From assembly GCF_003033885.1 (NCBI RefSeq), contig NZ_CP024081.1, positions 2,973,462 to 3,037,461 on the forward strand: a stretch of DNA of 64,000 nt, read 5' to 3'. The notes under the pieces are model-generated. The model searched no databases. It was not told the DNA's origin and was given only the letters and a program-made list of their open reading frames with translations. The stretch comes from Pseudomonas rhizophila. GTDB lineage: Bacteria > Pseudomonadota > Gammaproteobacteria > Pseudomonadales > Pseudomonadaceae. The position numbers and the translations under genes are program-made. Below, one piece after another: positions 1-7,108 of the stretch. The number at the start of each line of letters is the position of its first letter. The first letter of the stretch is position 1.

Positions 1-144
1 AGTTTTCTCACCGGTCTTTTGGGCATCAACGTCGGCGGTATTCCGTTCTCCGAAAGCCCTTATGGCTTCCTGGTTGCATGCCTGTTGATGGTCGGCGTGG
101 CCCTCGGTCAGTGGTGGCTGTTCCGCCGTTTGCGCTGGGTTTGA
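1..144 (+). CDS. cmaX: CmaX, CorA/ZntB-like divalent metal transporter (3' end only)
   Basis: Only the last 47 codons are in the window; the start lies to the left. The visible tail reads FLTGLLGINVGGIP, then a hydrophobic helix (FLVACLLMVGVALGQWWLF) and a short basic end RRLRWV. A GxN loop between two C-terminal helices is the signature of the CorA/ZntB metal transporter superfamily; here it is G-I-N as in ZntB-type members rather than G-M-N. Its position directly before crfX, cmpX, sigX and oprF matches the conserved Pseudomonas locus in which this gene is called cmaX. The protein is expected in the inner membrane. The metal transported cannot be told from this fragment. Confidence 0.85.
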   Translation, partial: SFLTGLLGINVGGIPFSESPYGFLVACLLMVGVALGQWWLFRRLRWV

Positions 145-207
145 CGGGGCGCCATGTGACCTGCCGAAATTTGATCGCGTCTTTCACAGACATCACGAGA
201 GGTGCGT

Positions 208-453
208 ATGCACGATCCGTTTGAACAGTCTTTGCGCGACATGCTCAAGGCTTCGCCGTCCAGCCGGGACGACGATGCATGCCTGGGACGTGTACTGAAA
301 ACCGCCAACCGCCAGGTTGGCGCCGGCGATCTGTTCAGCCTGCTGGGCCGCTGGTTGCCCGCGCTGATGATCGCCCTGAATAACGGGTCGGCCCACGTTT
401 CGCCGGTTTCCCGTCGTAAACCTGTTACTCGCACCGCTGATAAGGCTGATTGA
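208..453 (+). CDS. crfX: CrfX, small conserved protein of the sigX locus
   Basis: This is an 81-residue protein starting MHDPFEQSLRDMLK. I chose the ATG at 208, which has GAGAGG five bases upstream, over the in-frame GTG two codons earlier. It has no signal peptide. One moderately hydrophobic stretch (LFSLLGRWLPALMIAL) lies near residues 45-60 and the tail is basic. Its biochemical function is unknown. The name follows its fixed place between cmaX and cmpX in Pseudomonas. The stop codon lies two bases before the cmpX start, so the two are surely cotranscribed. Confidence 0.8.
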   Translation: MHDPFEQSLRDMLKASPSSRDDDACLGRVLKTANRQVGAGDLFSLLGRWLPALMIALNNGSAHVSPVSRRKPVTRTADKAD

Positions 454-455
454 AT

Positions 456-1280
456 ATGGAACTTGATCTCTGGACCCAGAGCCTCGTCACGGCAATGACC
501 GCGTTGTGGACCAAGGTGGCTAATTTCATCCCCAACCTCTTCGGCGCCCTGGTGGTGCTGTTGTTGGGGTTCGTGGTGGCCAAGCTGCTGGACACCCTGC
601 TTTCAAAACTGCTCGCCAAATTGGGGCTCGACCGCCTGATGGGCGGCACCGGCCTGACCAAGCTGCTGTCGCGCGGTGGCATTCAGGTTCCGATCTCGAC
701 CTTGGTCGGCAAGATCGTCTACTGGTTCGTTCTGCTGATTTTCCTGGTTTCTGCCGCTGAATCCCTGGGCCTTGAGCGAGTTTCAGCTACGCTCGATATG
801 CTAGCGCTGTATTTGCCGAAGGTTTTCGGTGCCGCGCTGGTATTGCTGGTGGGCGTTCTGCTGGCGCAATTGGCCAACGGGCTGGTGCGCGGCGCGGCCG
901 AAGGTGTCGGGCTTGACTACGCCCAGGGCTTGGGGCGAATTGCCCAGGGCCTGGTGATCATCATCAGTATTTCGGTCGCGATCAGCCAGTTGGAGGTCAA
1001 GACTGACCTGCTCAACCATGTGATCGTCATCGTATTGATTACCGTTGGTCTGGCGGTTGCGCTGGCAATGGGGTTGGGAAGCCGGGAAATCGCCGGCCAG
1101 ATTCTTGCGGGAATCTATGTGCGTGAATTGTATGAGGTTGGGCAACAAGTGCGTGTTGGCGAGGTCGAAGGCCAGATCGAAGAGATCGGCACGGTGAAGA
1201 CCACATTGCTGACCGAGGAGGGTGAATTGGTATCGCTCTCCAATCGGATCCTACTGGAACAGCATGTGAGTAGCCGCTAA
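456..1280 (+). CDS. cmpX: CmpX, MscS-like small-conductance mechanosensitive channel
   Basis: A 274-residue inner membrane protein with four or five hydrophobic segments: about 17-43 (PNLFGALVVLLLGFVVAKLL), 80-100, 112-137 and two more between 160 and 206. These are followed by a short soluble domain with the MscS-like phrase GSREIAGQILAGIYVRELYE and VGQQVRVGEVEGQIEEIGTV. That arrangement fits the reduced MscS family with a beta domain after the pore helix. The ATG at 456 is preferred to the TTG at 450 because it aligns with the usual N-terminus MELDLWTQ. In P. aeruginosa cmpX is tied to cell-wall stress and SigX activity, which agrees with sigX lying next. Confidence 0.88.
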   Translation: MELDLWTQSLVTAMTALWTKVANFIPNLFGALVVLLLGFVVAKLLDTLLSKLLAKLGLDRLMGGTGLTKLLSRGGIQVPISTLVGKIVYWFVLLIFLVSAAESLGLERVSATLDMLALYLPKVFGAALVLLVGVLLAQLANGLVRGAAEGVGLDYAQGLGRIAQGLVIIISISVAISQLEVKTDLLNHVIVIVLITVGLAVALAMGLGSREIAGQILAGIYVRELYEVGQQVRVGEVEGQIEEIGTVKTTLLTEEGELVSLSNRILLEQHVSSR

Positions 1281-1371
1281 CCCGGCAAACCCTGCTAATG
1301 TATGCCGCCGCAAAATGCCCGTTAACGCAGGCTGCGGCGCACATTGACCTAGACTGTCGGCCCGACTTGTT

Positions 1372-1962
1372 TTGAACAAACCCCAATCGCTATCCACGCG
1401 CTACGACCCCCGTGATCTCTCCGATGAGGAGTTGGTCGCGCGCGCGCATACGGAACTTTTCCACGTAACGCGTGCTTACGAAGAATTGATGCGCCGTTAC
1501 CAGAGAACATTATTTAACGTTTGTGCGCGTTATCTGGGGAACGATCGTGATGCTGACGATGTCTGTCAGGAGGTGATGTTGAAGGTGCTGTATGGCCTGA
1601 AGAACTTCGAGGGGAAATCGAAGTTCAAGACATGGCTCTATAGCATCACGTACAACGAATGCATCACGCAGTACCGCAAGGAACGGCGAAAGCGTCGCTT
1701 GATGGATGCTTTGAGCCTGGATCCTCTGGAGGAAGCGTCTGAAGAAAAGGCGCCCAAACCAGAGGAAAAGGGTGGGCTGGATCGCTGGCTTGTCCATGTG
1801 AACCCGATCGACCGGGAAATTCTGGTGCTACGATTTGTCGCAGAGCTGGAATTCCAAGAGATCGCAGACATAATGCACATGGGGTTGAGCGCGACAAAAA
1901 TGCGTTACAAGCGCGCTCTTGATAAATTGCGTGAGAAATTTGCGGGTATTGCTGAAACTTAG
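1372..1962 (+). CDS. sigX: ECF sigma factor SigX
   Basis: A 196-residue ECF sigma factor. Region 2 is seen at DADDVCQEVMLKVLYGL with KFKTWLYSITYNE. Region 4 is DREILVLRFVAELEFQEIADI followed by the recognition helix LSATKMRYKRALDKL. The start is TTG (1372), kept because MNKPQSLSTRYDPRDLSDEE matches the known N-terminus of Pseudomonas SigX and no ATG fits. No anti-sigma gene is adjacent; control is thought to act through the membrane state and CmpX. SigX is known to drive oprF and fatty-acid synthesis genes. The 90-base gap before it holds an imperfect inverted repeat near 1303-1342. Confidence 0.95.
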   Translation: MNKPQSLSTRYDPRDLSDEELVARAHTELFHVTRAYEELMRRYQRTLFNVCARYLGNDRDADDVCQEVMLKVLYGLKNFEGKSKFKTWLYSITYNECITQYRKERRKRRLMDALSLDPLEEASEEKAPKPEEKGGLDRWLVHVNPIDREILVLRFVAELEFQEIADIMHMGLSATKMRYKRALDKLREKFAGIAET

Positions 1963-2018
1963 TTCGGCGCAAATATCTCTTACGTGTAGGCAAGTTCTGA
2001 TAGACTTGTCGCCGAGTT

Positions 2019-2037
2019 GTCCCCCGGTTTGCGGGAC
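2019..2037 (+). promoter_or_regulatory. Stem-loop in the oprF leader
   Basis: GTCCC (2019-2023) can pair with GGGAC (2033-2037) around a nine-base loop in the short gap between sigX and oprF. It lies 32 bases before the oprF ATG. It could stabilise the abundant oprF message or attenuate read-through from sigX. No function is shown by the sequence alone. Confidence 0.35.
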
Positions 2038-2069
2038 TGCTTTACAATCACCAGATGGGGATTTAACGG

Positions 2070-3104
2070 ATGAAACTGAAAAACACCTTGGGCTTTGCCA
2101 TTGGTTCTTTGATTGCTGCCACTTCGTTCGGCGCTCTGGCACAAGGCCAAGGCGCAGTTGAAATCGAAGGCTTCGCCAAGAAAGAAATGTTCGACAGCGC
2201 TCGCGACTTCAAGAACAACGGCAACCTGTTCGGCGGCTCGATTGGTTACTTCCTGACCGACGACGTAGAACTGCGTCTGGCCTACGACGAAGTGCACAAC
2301 GCACGTGCCGAAGACGGTCGTAACATCAAGGGCTCCAACACCGCTCTGGACGCTCTGTACCACTTCAACAACCCAGGCGACATGCTGCGTCCTTACGTAT
2401 CGGCTGGTTTCTCCGATCAGAGCATCGGTCAGAACGGCCGTAGCGGTCGCAACGGCTCCACCTTCGCCAACGTTGGCGGCGGTGCCAAGCTGTACTTCAC
2501 TGACAACTTCTACGCCCGTGCCGGCGTTGAAGCTCAGTACAACATCGACCAGGGCGACACCGAGTGGGCTCCAAGCGTCGGTATCGGTGTGAACTTCGGT
2601 GGCGGCTCCAAGCCTGCTGCTGCTCCAGTTCCAGCTCCGGCTGAAGTCTGCTCCGACAGCGACAACGATGGCGTGTGCGACAACGTCGACAAGTGCCCTG
2701 ACACCCCAGCCAACGTAACCGTTGACGCTGATGGCTGCCCAGCTGTTGCTGAAGTCGTACGTGTTGAGCTGGACGTCAAGTTCGACTTCGACAAGGCGGT
2801 CGTTAAAGATAACAGCTACGGCGACATCAAGAACCTGGCTGATTTCATGAAGCAGTACCCATCCACCACCACTACTGTTGAAGGTCACACTGACTCCGTC
2901 GGTCCTGACGCTTACAACCAGGCTCTGTCCGAGCGTCGTGCAAACGCCGTTAAGCAAGTCCTGACCAACCAGTACGGTGTTGAATCGTCCCGCGTTCAGT
3001 CTGTTGGCTACGGCGAATCCCGCCCAGTTGCCGACAACGCTACTGACGCTGGCCGTGCTGTTAACCGTCGCGTAGAAGCGCAGGTTGAAGCCGAAGCTAA
3101 GTAA
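2070..3104 (+). CDS. oprF: OprF, major outer membrane porin of the OmpA family
   Basis: A 344-residue protein. Residues 1-24 form a signal peptide (MKLKNTLGFAIGSLIAATSF, then GALA before Q). Residues about 25-180 form the eight-strand barrel. A GGGSKPAAAPVPAPAE linker follows, then an Asp-rich four-cysteine segment (CSDSDNDGVCDNVDKCPD and DADGCP) that resembles a calcium-binding thrombospondin type 3 repeat. The C-terminus is an OmpA peptidoglycan-binding domain (VEGHTDSVGPDAYNQALSER, GYGESRPV). OprF links outer membrane to peptidoglycan and allows slow solute diffusion. Codon use is strongly optimised compared with the neighbours, as expected for one of the most abundant proteins. It probably has its own SigX-dependent promoter in the 107-base gap upstream. 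Confidence 0.98.
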   Translation: MKLKNTLGFAIGSLIAATSFGALAQGQGAVEIEGFAKKEMFDSARDFKNNGNLFGGSIGYFLTDDVELRLAYDEVHNARAEDGRNIKGSNTALDALYHFNNPGDMLRPYVSAGFSDQSIGQNGRSGRNGSTFANVGGGAKLYFTDNFYARAGVEAQYNIDQGDTEWAPSVGIGVNFGGGSKPAAAPVPAPAEVCSDSDNDGVCDNVDKCPDTPANVTVDADGCPAVAEVVRVELDVKFDFDKAVVKDNSYGDIKNLADFMKQYPSTTTTVEGHTDSVGPDAYNQALSERRANAVKQVLTNQYGVESSRVQSVGYGESRPVADNATDAGRAVNRRVEAQVEAEAK

Positions 3105-3121
3105 TTAGCCCACAGCTTTGG

Positions 3122-3150
3122 AAAAGCCCGGCTTAGGCCGGGCTTTTCTT
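3122..3150 (+). terminator. Rho-independent terminator of oprF
   Basis: AAAAGCCCGGC (3122-3132), loop TTAG, and GCCGGGCTTTT (3137-3147) form a perfect 11-pair hairpin ending in a T-rich run, 17 bases after the oprF stop. Confidence 0.95.
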
Positions 3151-3200
3151 TGCCTGCGATTTATGAAAATCAGGGGCGGGGCTGGAGAAACACAAAAAAC

Positions 3201-3290
3201 TGTGGGAGCGAGCCTGCTCGCGATGGCGGTGTGTCAGTCAGCATCAATGTTGCTGATCCACCGCCATCGCGAGCAGGCTCGCTCCCACAG
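3201..3290. repeat. REP family A inverted pair (BIME)
   Basis: Two copies of TGTGGGAGCGAGCCTGCTCG-type sequence in inverted orientation, about 40 bases apart, lie between the convergent oprF and cobA genes. Each copy has an internal dyad GAGC..GCTC. This is the commonest REP family in fluorescent pseudomonads and is mobilised in trans by RAYT transposases. Confidence 0.95.
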
Positions 3291-3307
3291 GTTTGCTGGT
3301 GTCTGTG

Positions 3308-4063
3308 CTATAGCGCCGAAGCCTGGACCCAGGCCGGTTGCGCGCCTGCCAGCTCAGCAGCTCTGGCCACCTCGCCAATCACCAGGATCGCCGGGCTCTT
3401 GAGTTGAAATGCGCCTGCATCGGCCTCCATCGAGGTCAGGTCACTGCGACAGTCGCGCTGATGGGGCAGAGAGGCATTTTCAATCATCGCCACCGGCGTG
3501 TCCGCCGCCAGGCCTCCGGCCAGCAGTTGCTCGCGGATCTCGCTCAGTTTCGCCACCCCCATGTACACCACCAAGGTGGTCCCGCTTTGTGCCAGGGCTT
3601 GCCAGTTCAGGCTGCTACCGTCCTGGGTGTGGGCGGTGACCAGCGTCACGCCCCGGGCAATCCCACGCAGCGTCAGCGGAATATCACATTGCGTCGCACC
3701 CGCGAGGCCGGCCGTAATGCCATTGACCAGTTCCACTTCGACGCCATGCTCGCGCAGCCACTGCGCCTCTTCGCCGCCCCGGCCGAAGATGCACGGGTCG
3801 CCGCCCTTGAGGCGTACCACGCATTTGCCCTGACGGGCATAACGCAGCATCAGCCGATGGATAAAAGCCTGTGGCGTGGAACGGCATCCGCCGCGCTTGC
3901 CGACGGCGATGATCCGCGCGCCAGGGCAGTGCTCCAGCACTGCATCGTTGACCAGATCGTCGATCAACACCACGTCGGCTTCGCCCAAGGCGCGCACGGC
4001 TTTGAGGGTCAGCAATTCAGGGTCGCCAGGACCTGCACCCACCAGCCAGACTTTTGCGTTCAT
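3308..4063 (-). CDS. cobA: Uroporphyrinogen-III C-methyltransferase (SUMT)
   Basis: A 251-residue single-domain enzyme that methylates uroporphyrinogen III at C2 and C7 using S-adenosylmethionine, giving precorrin-2 for siroheme (and cobalamin). The N-terminal MNAKVWLVGAGPGDPELLTL holds the GxGxGD loop, then LIDDLV, VGKRGG, VRLKGGDPCIFGRGGEEA and the GITAGLAGAT segment typical of SUMT. It lacks the CysG oxidase/chelatase part. The ATG at 4063 has GAGGAAAAC upstream and lies 10 bases after the nasA stop, so it is the last gene of the nirBD-nasA unit. There it supplies the siroheme needed by NirB. Confidence 0.95.
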   Translation of the reverse strand: MNAKVWLVGAGPGDPELLTLKAVRALGEADVVLIDDLVNDAVLEHCPGARIIAVGKRGGCRSTPQAFIHRLMLRYARQGKCVVRLKGGDPCIFGRGGEEAQWLREHGVEVELVNGITAGLAGATQCDIPLTLRGIARGVTLVTAHTQDGSSLNWQALAQSGTTLVVYMGVAKLSEIREQLLAGGLAADTPVAMIENASLPHQRDCRSDLTSMEADAGAFQLKSPAILVIGEVARAAELAGAQPAWVQASAL

Positions 4064-4073
4064 AGTGTTTTCC

Positions 4074-6791
4074 TCACGAGACAGCGGCCACCGGTTGCGC
4101 GGTGGCAACCAGCAGGCGTTTGATTTCCGGTACACAGGAGCCGCATTGCGTGCCGCAGCCCAGTTCCTGTTTCAGCCCCTGCAAGTCCAGGCCACGTTCA
4201 ATGCCGGCGCAGATCGCACGCTGGCTGACGTTCATGCAGTTGCACAGTGTTTTGCTGCCGCCAACGGCGGCGCCGGCATTGCCTGGTGGGGCGCTCAAAG
4301 GCGCCAGCAGCCAGCGCCGCAACTGCTCATCGGCGCGGCCTTCCAGCCAGAGGTTTTGCAGCCAGTGGCGGGCCAGGGTTTCGCCGGCCAGGCGAATGGC
4401 GGTGATGCGACCGTTCTCGATTCGCACCCGTTTACCGATGGAACGACGCGGGTCGTCATAGGCCAGTACCGGCCCTTCGATCAGCCCCAATTGCTCGTCG
4501 ATCGCCTGCAGCAACTGCGGTTCGGGGGCGACGGCGCTGGCCGCGCGAATCAGCAACGCGGGACGTTCGCGCCCAGTCAGGCTCAGGCTGACGTAGGCAA
4601 ACGCCTCACACAGTGGTCGCAAAGTCTCCAAGTGCTGTTGAACATCGCCTTCGACCAGGGCGAAAAGCTGCCAGGGCAGGTTCACCGGTTCCAGGCGCAC
4701 GCCGCTGTGTTTGAGTTCCGGCTGTTTTGACAGAGGGTCGAAGGCCGGTTGAGTCAGGGTATTGACCCCACCCTTGAGAAAGCGATCGCCCCAGTGCATG
4801 GGCAGAAACGCCTGCCCGGGGCGCACGCTGTCGTCGCTGTCCACCGCCACGATCACGGCGCCACGACGGCTCTTGAGGCTGACCAGGTCGCCGGCTTGCA
4901 GGCGATGGCGAAGCAGTTCGTCAGGGTGCAGGCTGAGCACGGCTTCGTTCACATGACCGAACAATTGCGCGGCGGTGCCGGTGCGGCTCATGCCATGCCA
5001 TTGGTCCCGCAGTCGACCCGTGTTGAGGGTCAATGGGTAGCGGGCGTCGCGCAACTCTTTGGCGGCGCGATACGGTTCTGCGACAAACCGCGCGCGGCCA
5101 TTGTCGGTAGGAAAAATCCCGTCCAGATACAGGCGCGGTGTTCCGCTGCTGGCGCCTTGCGGGAAGGGCCATTGCTGAGGACCGAGTTGATCGATCAGGG
5201 CATGGCTGATACCGGACAAGTCCAGGTCGCGGCCACGGGTCAGTTGCTTGTATTCATCGAACAACTGGGCCGGGGTTTCAAAGGCGAACAGGCTGGGTTG
5301 ACCCGGGCGCAGGCGTTTCTCCAGGCGTTGGGCGAAATCCACGGTAATTGCCCAGTCCGGCCGTGCCTCACCCGGTGCGGCAATCGCCCGGCGGACGTGG
5401 GAAATACGCCGTTCAGAATTGGTCACCGACCCTTCTTTCTCGCCCCAACTGGCCGCTGGCAGCAGCAGGTCGGCAAACGCGGCGGTTTCGGTGGTCCGGA
5501 AGGCCTCTTGCAGCACCACGAATGGACAGGCTTGCAGGGCTTCCCGGACCGCCGTCTGGTCAGGCATCGACTGCGCGGGGTTGGTGCAGGCAATCCACAG
5601 TGCCTTGATCTTGCCACTGCGAACCTGTTCGAACAGTTCGATGGCGCTCAAACCCGTGGTCGCGGGCAATTGCTCAACACCCCAGTAGCGAGCGACTTCG
5701 GCGCGATGTTCGGCGTTGGCGGCGTCGCGATGACCCGGCAGCAGGTTCGACAAGCTACCGGTTTCCCGACCGCCCATGGCATTGGGCTGACCGGTCAGCG
5801 AGAAGGGCCCGGCGCCCGGCCGGCCGATTTGGCCGGTGGCCAGGTGCAGGTTGATCAACGCGCTGTTCTTCGCACTGCCGGCGGTGGACTGATTCAAGCC
5901 CATGCACCACAACGACAGGAAGCTGGGCGACGTGCCGACCCATTCGGCGCACTGGTGCAGTTGCTCGACGCTGATGCCGCAGATCTGGGCGACCATGGCC
6001 GGGGTGTAGTCGCGCACCAGGTTCTTGAGGTCCGCCAGGCCTTCGGTGTGGGCCTTGATGAAGCCGCGGTCGACCCAGTCTTCCCACAACAACAGGTGCA
6101 AAATCCCATGGAACAAGGCGACATCGGTGCCCGGCAGGATCGCCAGATGCAGGTCGGCAAGGTCGCAGGTGTCGGTACGCCGTGGGTCGATGACGATGAT
6201 TTTCATCTGTGGTCGGCGGGACTTGGCGTCCTCGAGGCGGCGAAACAGGATCGGATGGGCGTAGGCCATGTTACTGCCGACAATCATCACACAGTCGCTC
6301 AGCTCCAGGTCTTCATAGCTGCAGGGCGGGGCGTCGGCACCGAGGCTGCGCTTGTAACCCACCACCGCCGAGGACATGCACAGCCGGGAATTGCTGTCGA
6401 TGTTGTTGGTGCCCACCAGTGCCCGGGCGAGTTTGTTGAAGGCGTAGTAGTCCTCGGTCAGCAGTTGCCCGGAGATGTAGAACGCCACGCTGTCGGGGCC
6501 GTGTTCGGCGATGGTATCGGCGAAGATGCTGGCCGCGTGATCCAGCGCGCTGTCCCAATCGGTGCGGGCGCGGGACAGGCCCTTGCCCAAGCGCAGTTCG
6601 GGATACAAGGCGCGCGCGGCGAGGTCGCCGGTCAGGTGCAGGGTCGAACCCTTGCTGCACAGTTTGCCAAAGTTGGCCGGGTGAGCGGGATCGCCACTGA
6701 CGCCGAGGATACGCTCGTCGTCATGTTCGATCAGCACGCCGCAACCGACCCCGCAATAACAGCAGGTCGAGGCGGTGGTTTGACGGCTCAT
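4074..6791 (-). CDS. nasA: Assimilatory nitrate reductase, large catalytic subunit
   Basis: A 905-residue molybdopterin oxidoreductase that reduces nitrate to nitrite in the cytoplasm. The N-terminus STCCYCGVGCGV with a later LCSKG forms the Cys cluster for a [4Fe-4S] centre. The bis-MGD domain follows (NSRLCMSSAVVGYKRSLGAD, VIDPRRTDTCDLADLHL). Residues about 780-900 add a BFD-like [2Fe-2S] domain (LCNCMNVSQRAICAGIERG, CGTQCGSCVPEI), as in Klebsiella NasA. The frame could extend to 6860, but the ATG at 6791 overlaps the nirD stop by one base (TGATG) and is the natural start. No separate NasC-type NAD(P)H subunit is adjacent. The Symbol nasA is also used for the transporter in some Pseudomonas; here it means the reductase. 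Confidence 0.93.
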   Translation of the reverse strand: MSRQTTASTCCYCGVGCGVLIEHDDERILGVSGDPAHPANFGKLCSKGSTLHLTGDLAARALYPELRLGKGLSRARTDWDSALDHAASIFADTIAEHGPDSVAFYISGQLLTEDYYAFNKLARALVGTNNIDSNSRLCMSSAVVGYKRSLGADAPPCSYEDLELSDCVMIVGSNMAYAHPILFRRLEDAKSRRPQMKIIVIDPRRTDTCDLADLHLAILPGTDVALFHGILHLLLWEDWVDRGFIKAHTEGLADLKNLVRDYTPAMVAQICGISVEQLHQCAEWVGTSPSFLSLWCMGLNQSTAGSAKNSALINLHLATGQIGRPGAGPFSLTGQPNAMGGRETGSLSNLLPGHRDAANAEHRAEVARYWGVEQLPATTGLSAIELFEQVRSGKIKALWIACTNPAQSMPDQTAVREALQACPFVVLQEAFRTTETAAFADLLLPAASWGEKEGSVTNSERRISHVRRAIAAPGEARPDWAITVDFAQRLEKRLRPGQPSLFAFETPAQLFDEYKQLTRGRDLDLSGISHALIDQLGPQQWPFPQGASSGTPRLYLDGIFPTDNGRARFVAEPYRAAKELRDARYPLTLNTGRLRDQWHGMSRTGTAAQLFGHVNEAVLSLHPDELLRHRLQAGDLVSLKSRRGAVIVAVDSDDSVRPGQAFLPMHWGDRFLKGGVNTLTQPAFDPLSKQPELKHSGVRLEPVNLPWQLFALVEGDVQQHLETLRPLCEAFAYVSLSLTGRERPALLIRAASAVAPEPQLLQAIDEQLGLIEGPVLAYDDPRRSIGKRVRIENGRITAIRLAGETLARHWLQNLWLEGRADEQLRRWLLAPLSAPPGNAGAAVGGSKTLCNCMNVSQRAICAGIERGLDLQGLKQELGCGTQCGSCVPEIKRLLVATAQPVAAVS

Positions 6792-7108
6792 CAGCTTGCT
6801 TCCCGCAATGCCAGCATCACCCGGCCGTTTTCGACCCGCGCCGCATGATGATGAGCGCAACCCACATCCGGGGCCTGAGCCTGGCCGGTTTCCAGGTCGA
6901 TCTGCCAGTTGTGCAGCGGGCAGGCCACGCGCTTGCCATAGATCAACCCCTGGGACAGCGGGCCACCCTTGTGCGGGCAGCGGTCATCGAGTGCGAAAAC
7001 CTCATCGTCGCTGGTACGAAAAATCGCGATATCGCCTTTCGGGCCATTGATGATGCGCGAGCCCAGGGCGTTGATCTCTTCCAGTGCGCAGATATCCAGC
7101 CAGTTCAT
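6791..7108 (-). CDS. nirD: NADH-nitrite reductase small subunit (Rieske type)
   Basis: A 105-residue Rieske-fold subunit of assimilatory nitrite reductase. Two ligand groups of the [2Fe-2S] site are seen: CPHKGGPLSQG and CPLHNWQIDLETG, so both Cys-x-His and Cys-x-x-His pairs are intact. It partners NirB in reducing nitrite to ammonium in the cytoplasm. Its ATG overlaps the nirB stop by four bases (7105-7108) and its stop overlaps the nasA start, so translation of the three is probably coupled. Confidence 0.95.
   Translation of the reverse strand: MNWLDICALEEINALGSRIINGPKGDIAIFRTSDDEVFALDDRCPHKGGPLSQGLIYGKRVACPLHNWQIDLETGQAQAPDVGCAHHHAARVENGRVMLALREAS

Noticed and set aside
1980..2957. A 325-codon minus-strand frame opposite oprF
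   Set aside because: Antisense frame created by the strongly biased codon use of oprF; Val/Ser-rich and without motifs.
3201..3290. Recurring near-identical repeats read as a CRISPR array
   Set aside because: The copies are inverted pairs scattered through many intergenic regions, with no regular spacers and no cas genes; they are REP elements.
4749..6848. A 699-codon open frame on the plus strand opposite nasA
   Set aside because: It is the antisense shadow of a high-GC gene; composition is typical of mirror frames and no family motif appears, while nasA on the other strand has full motifs.
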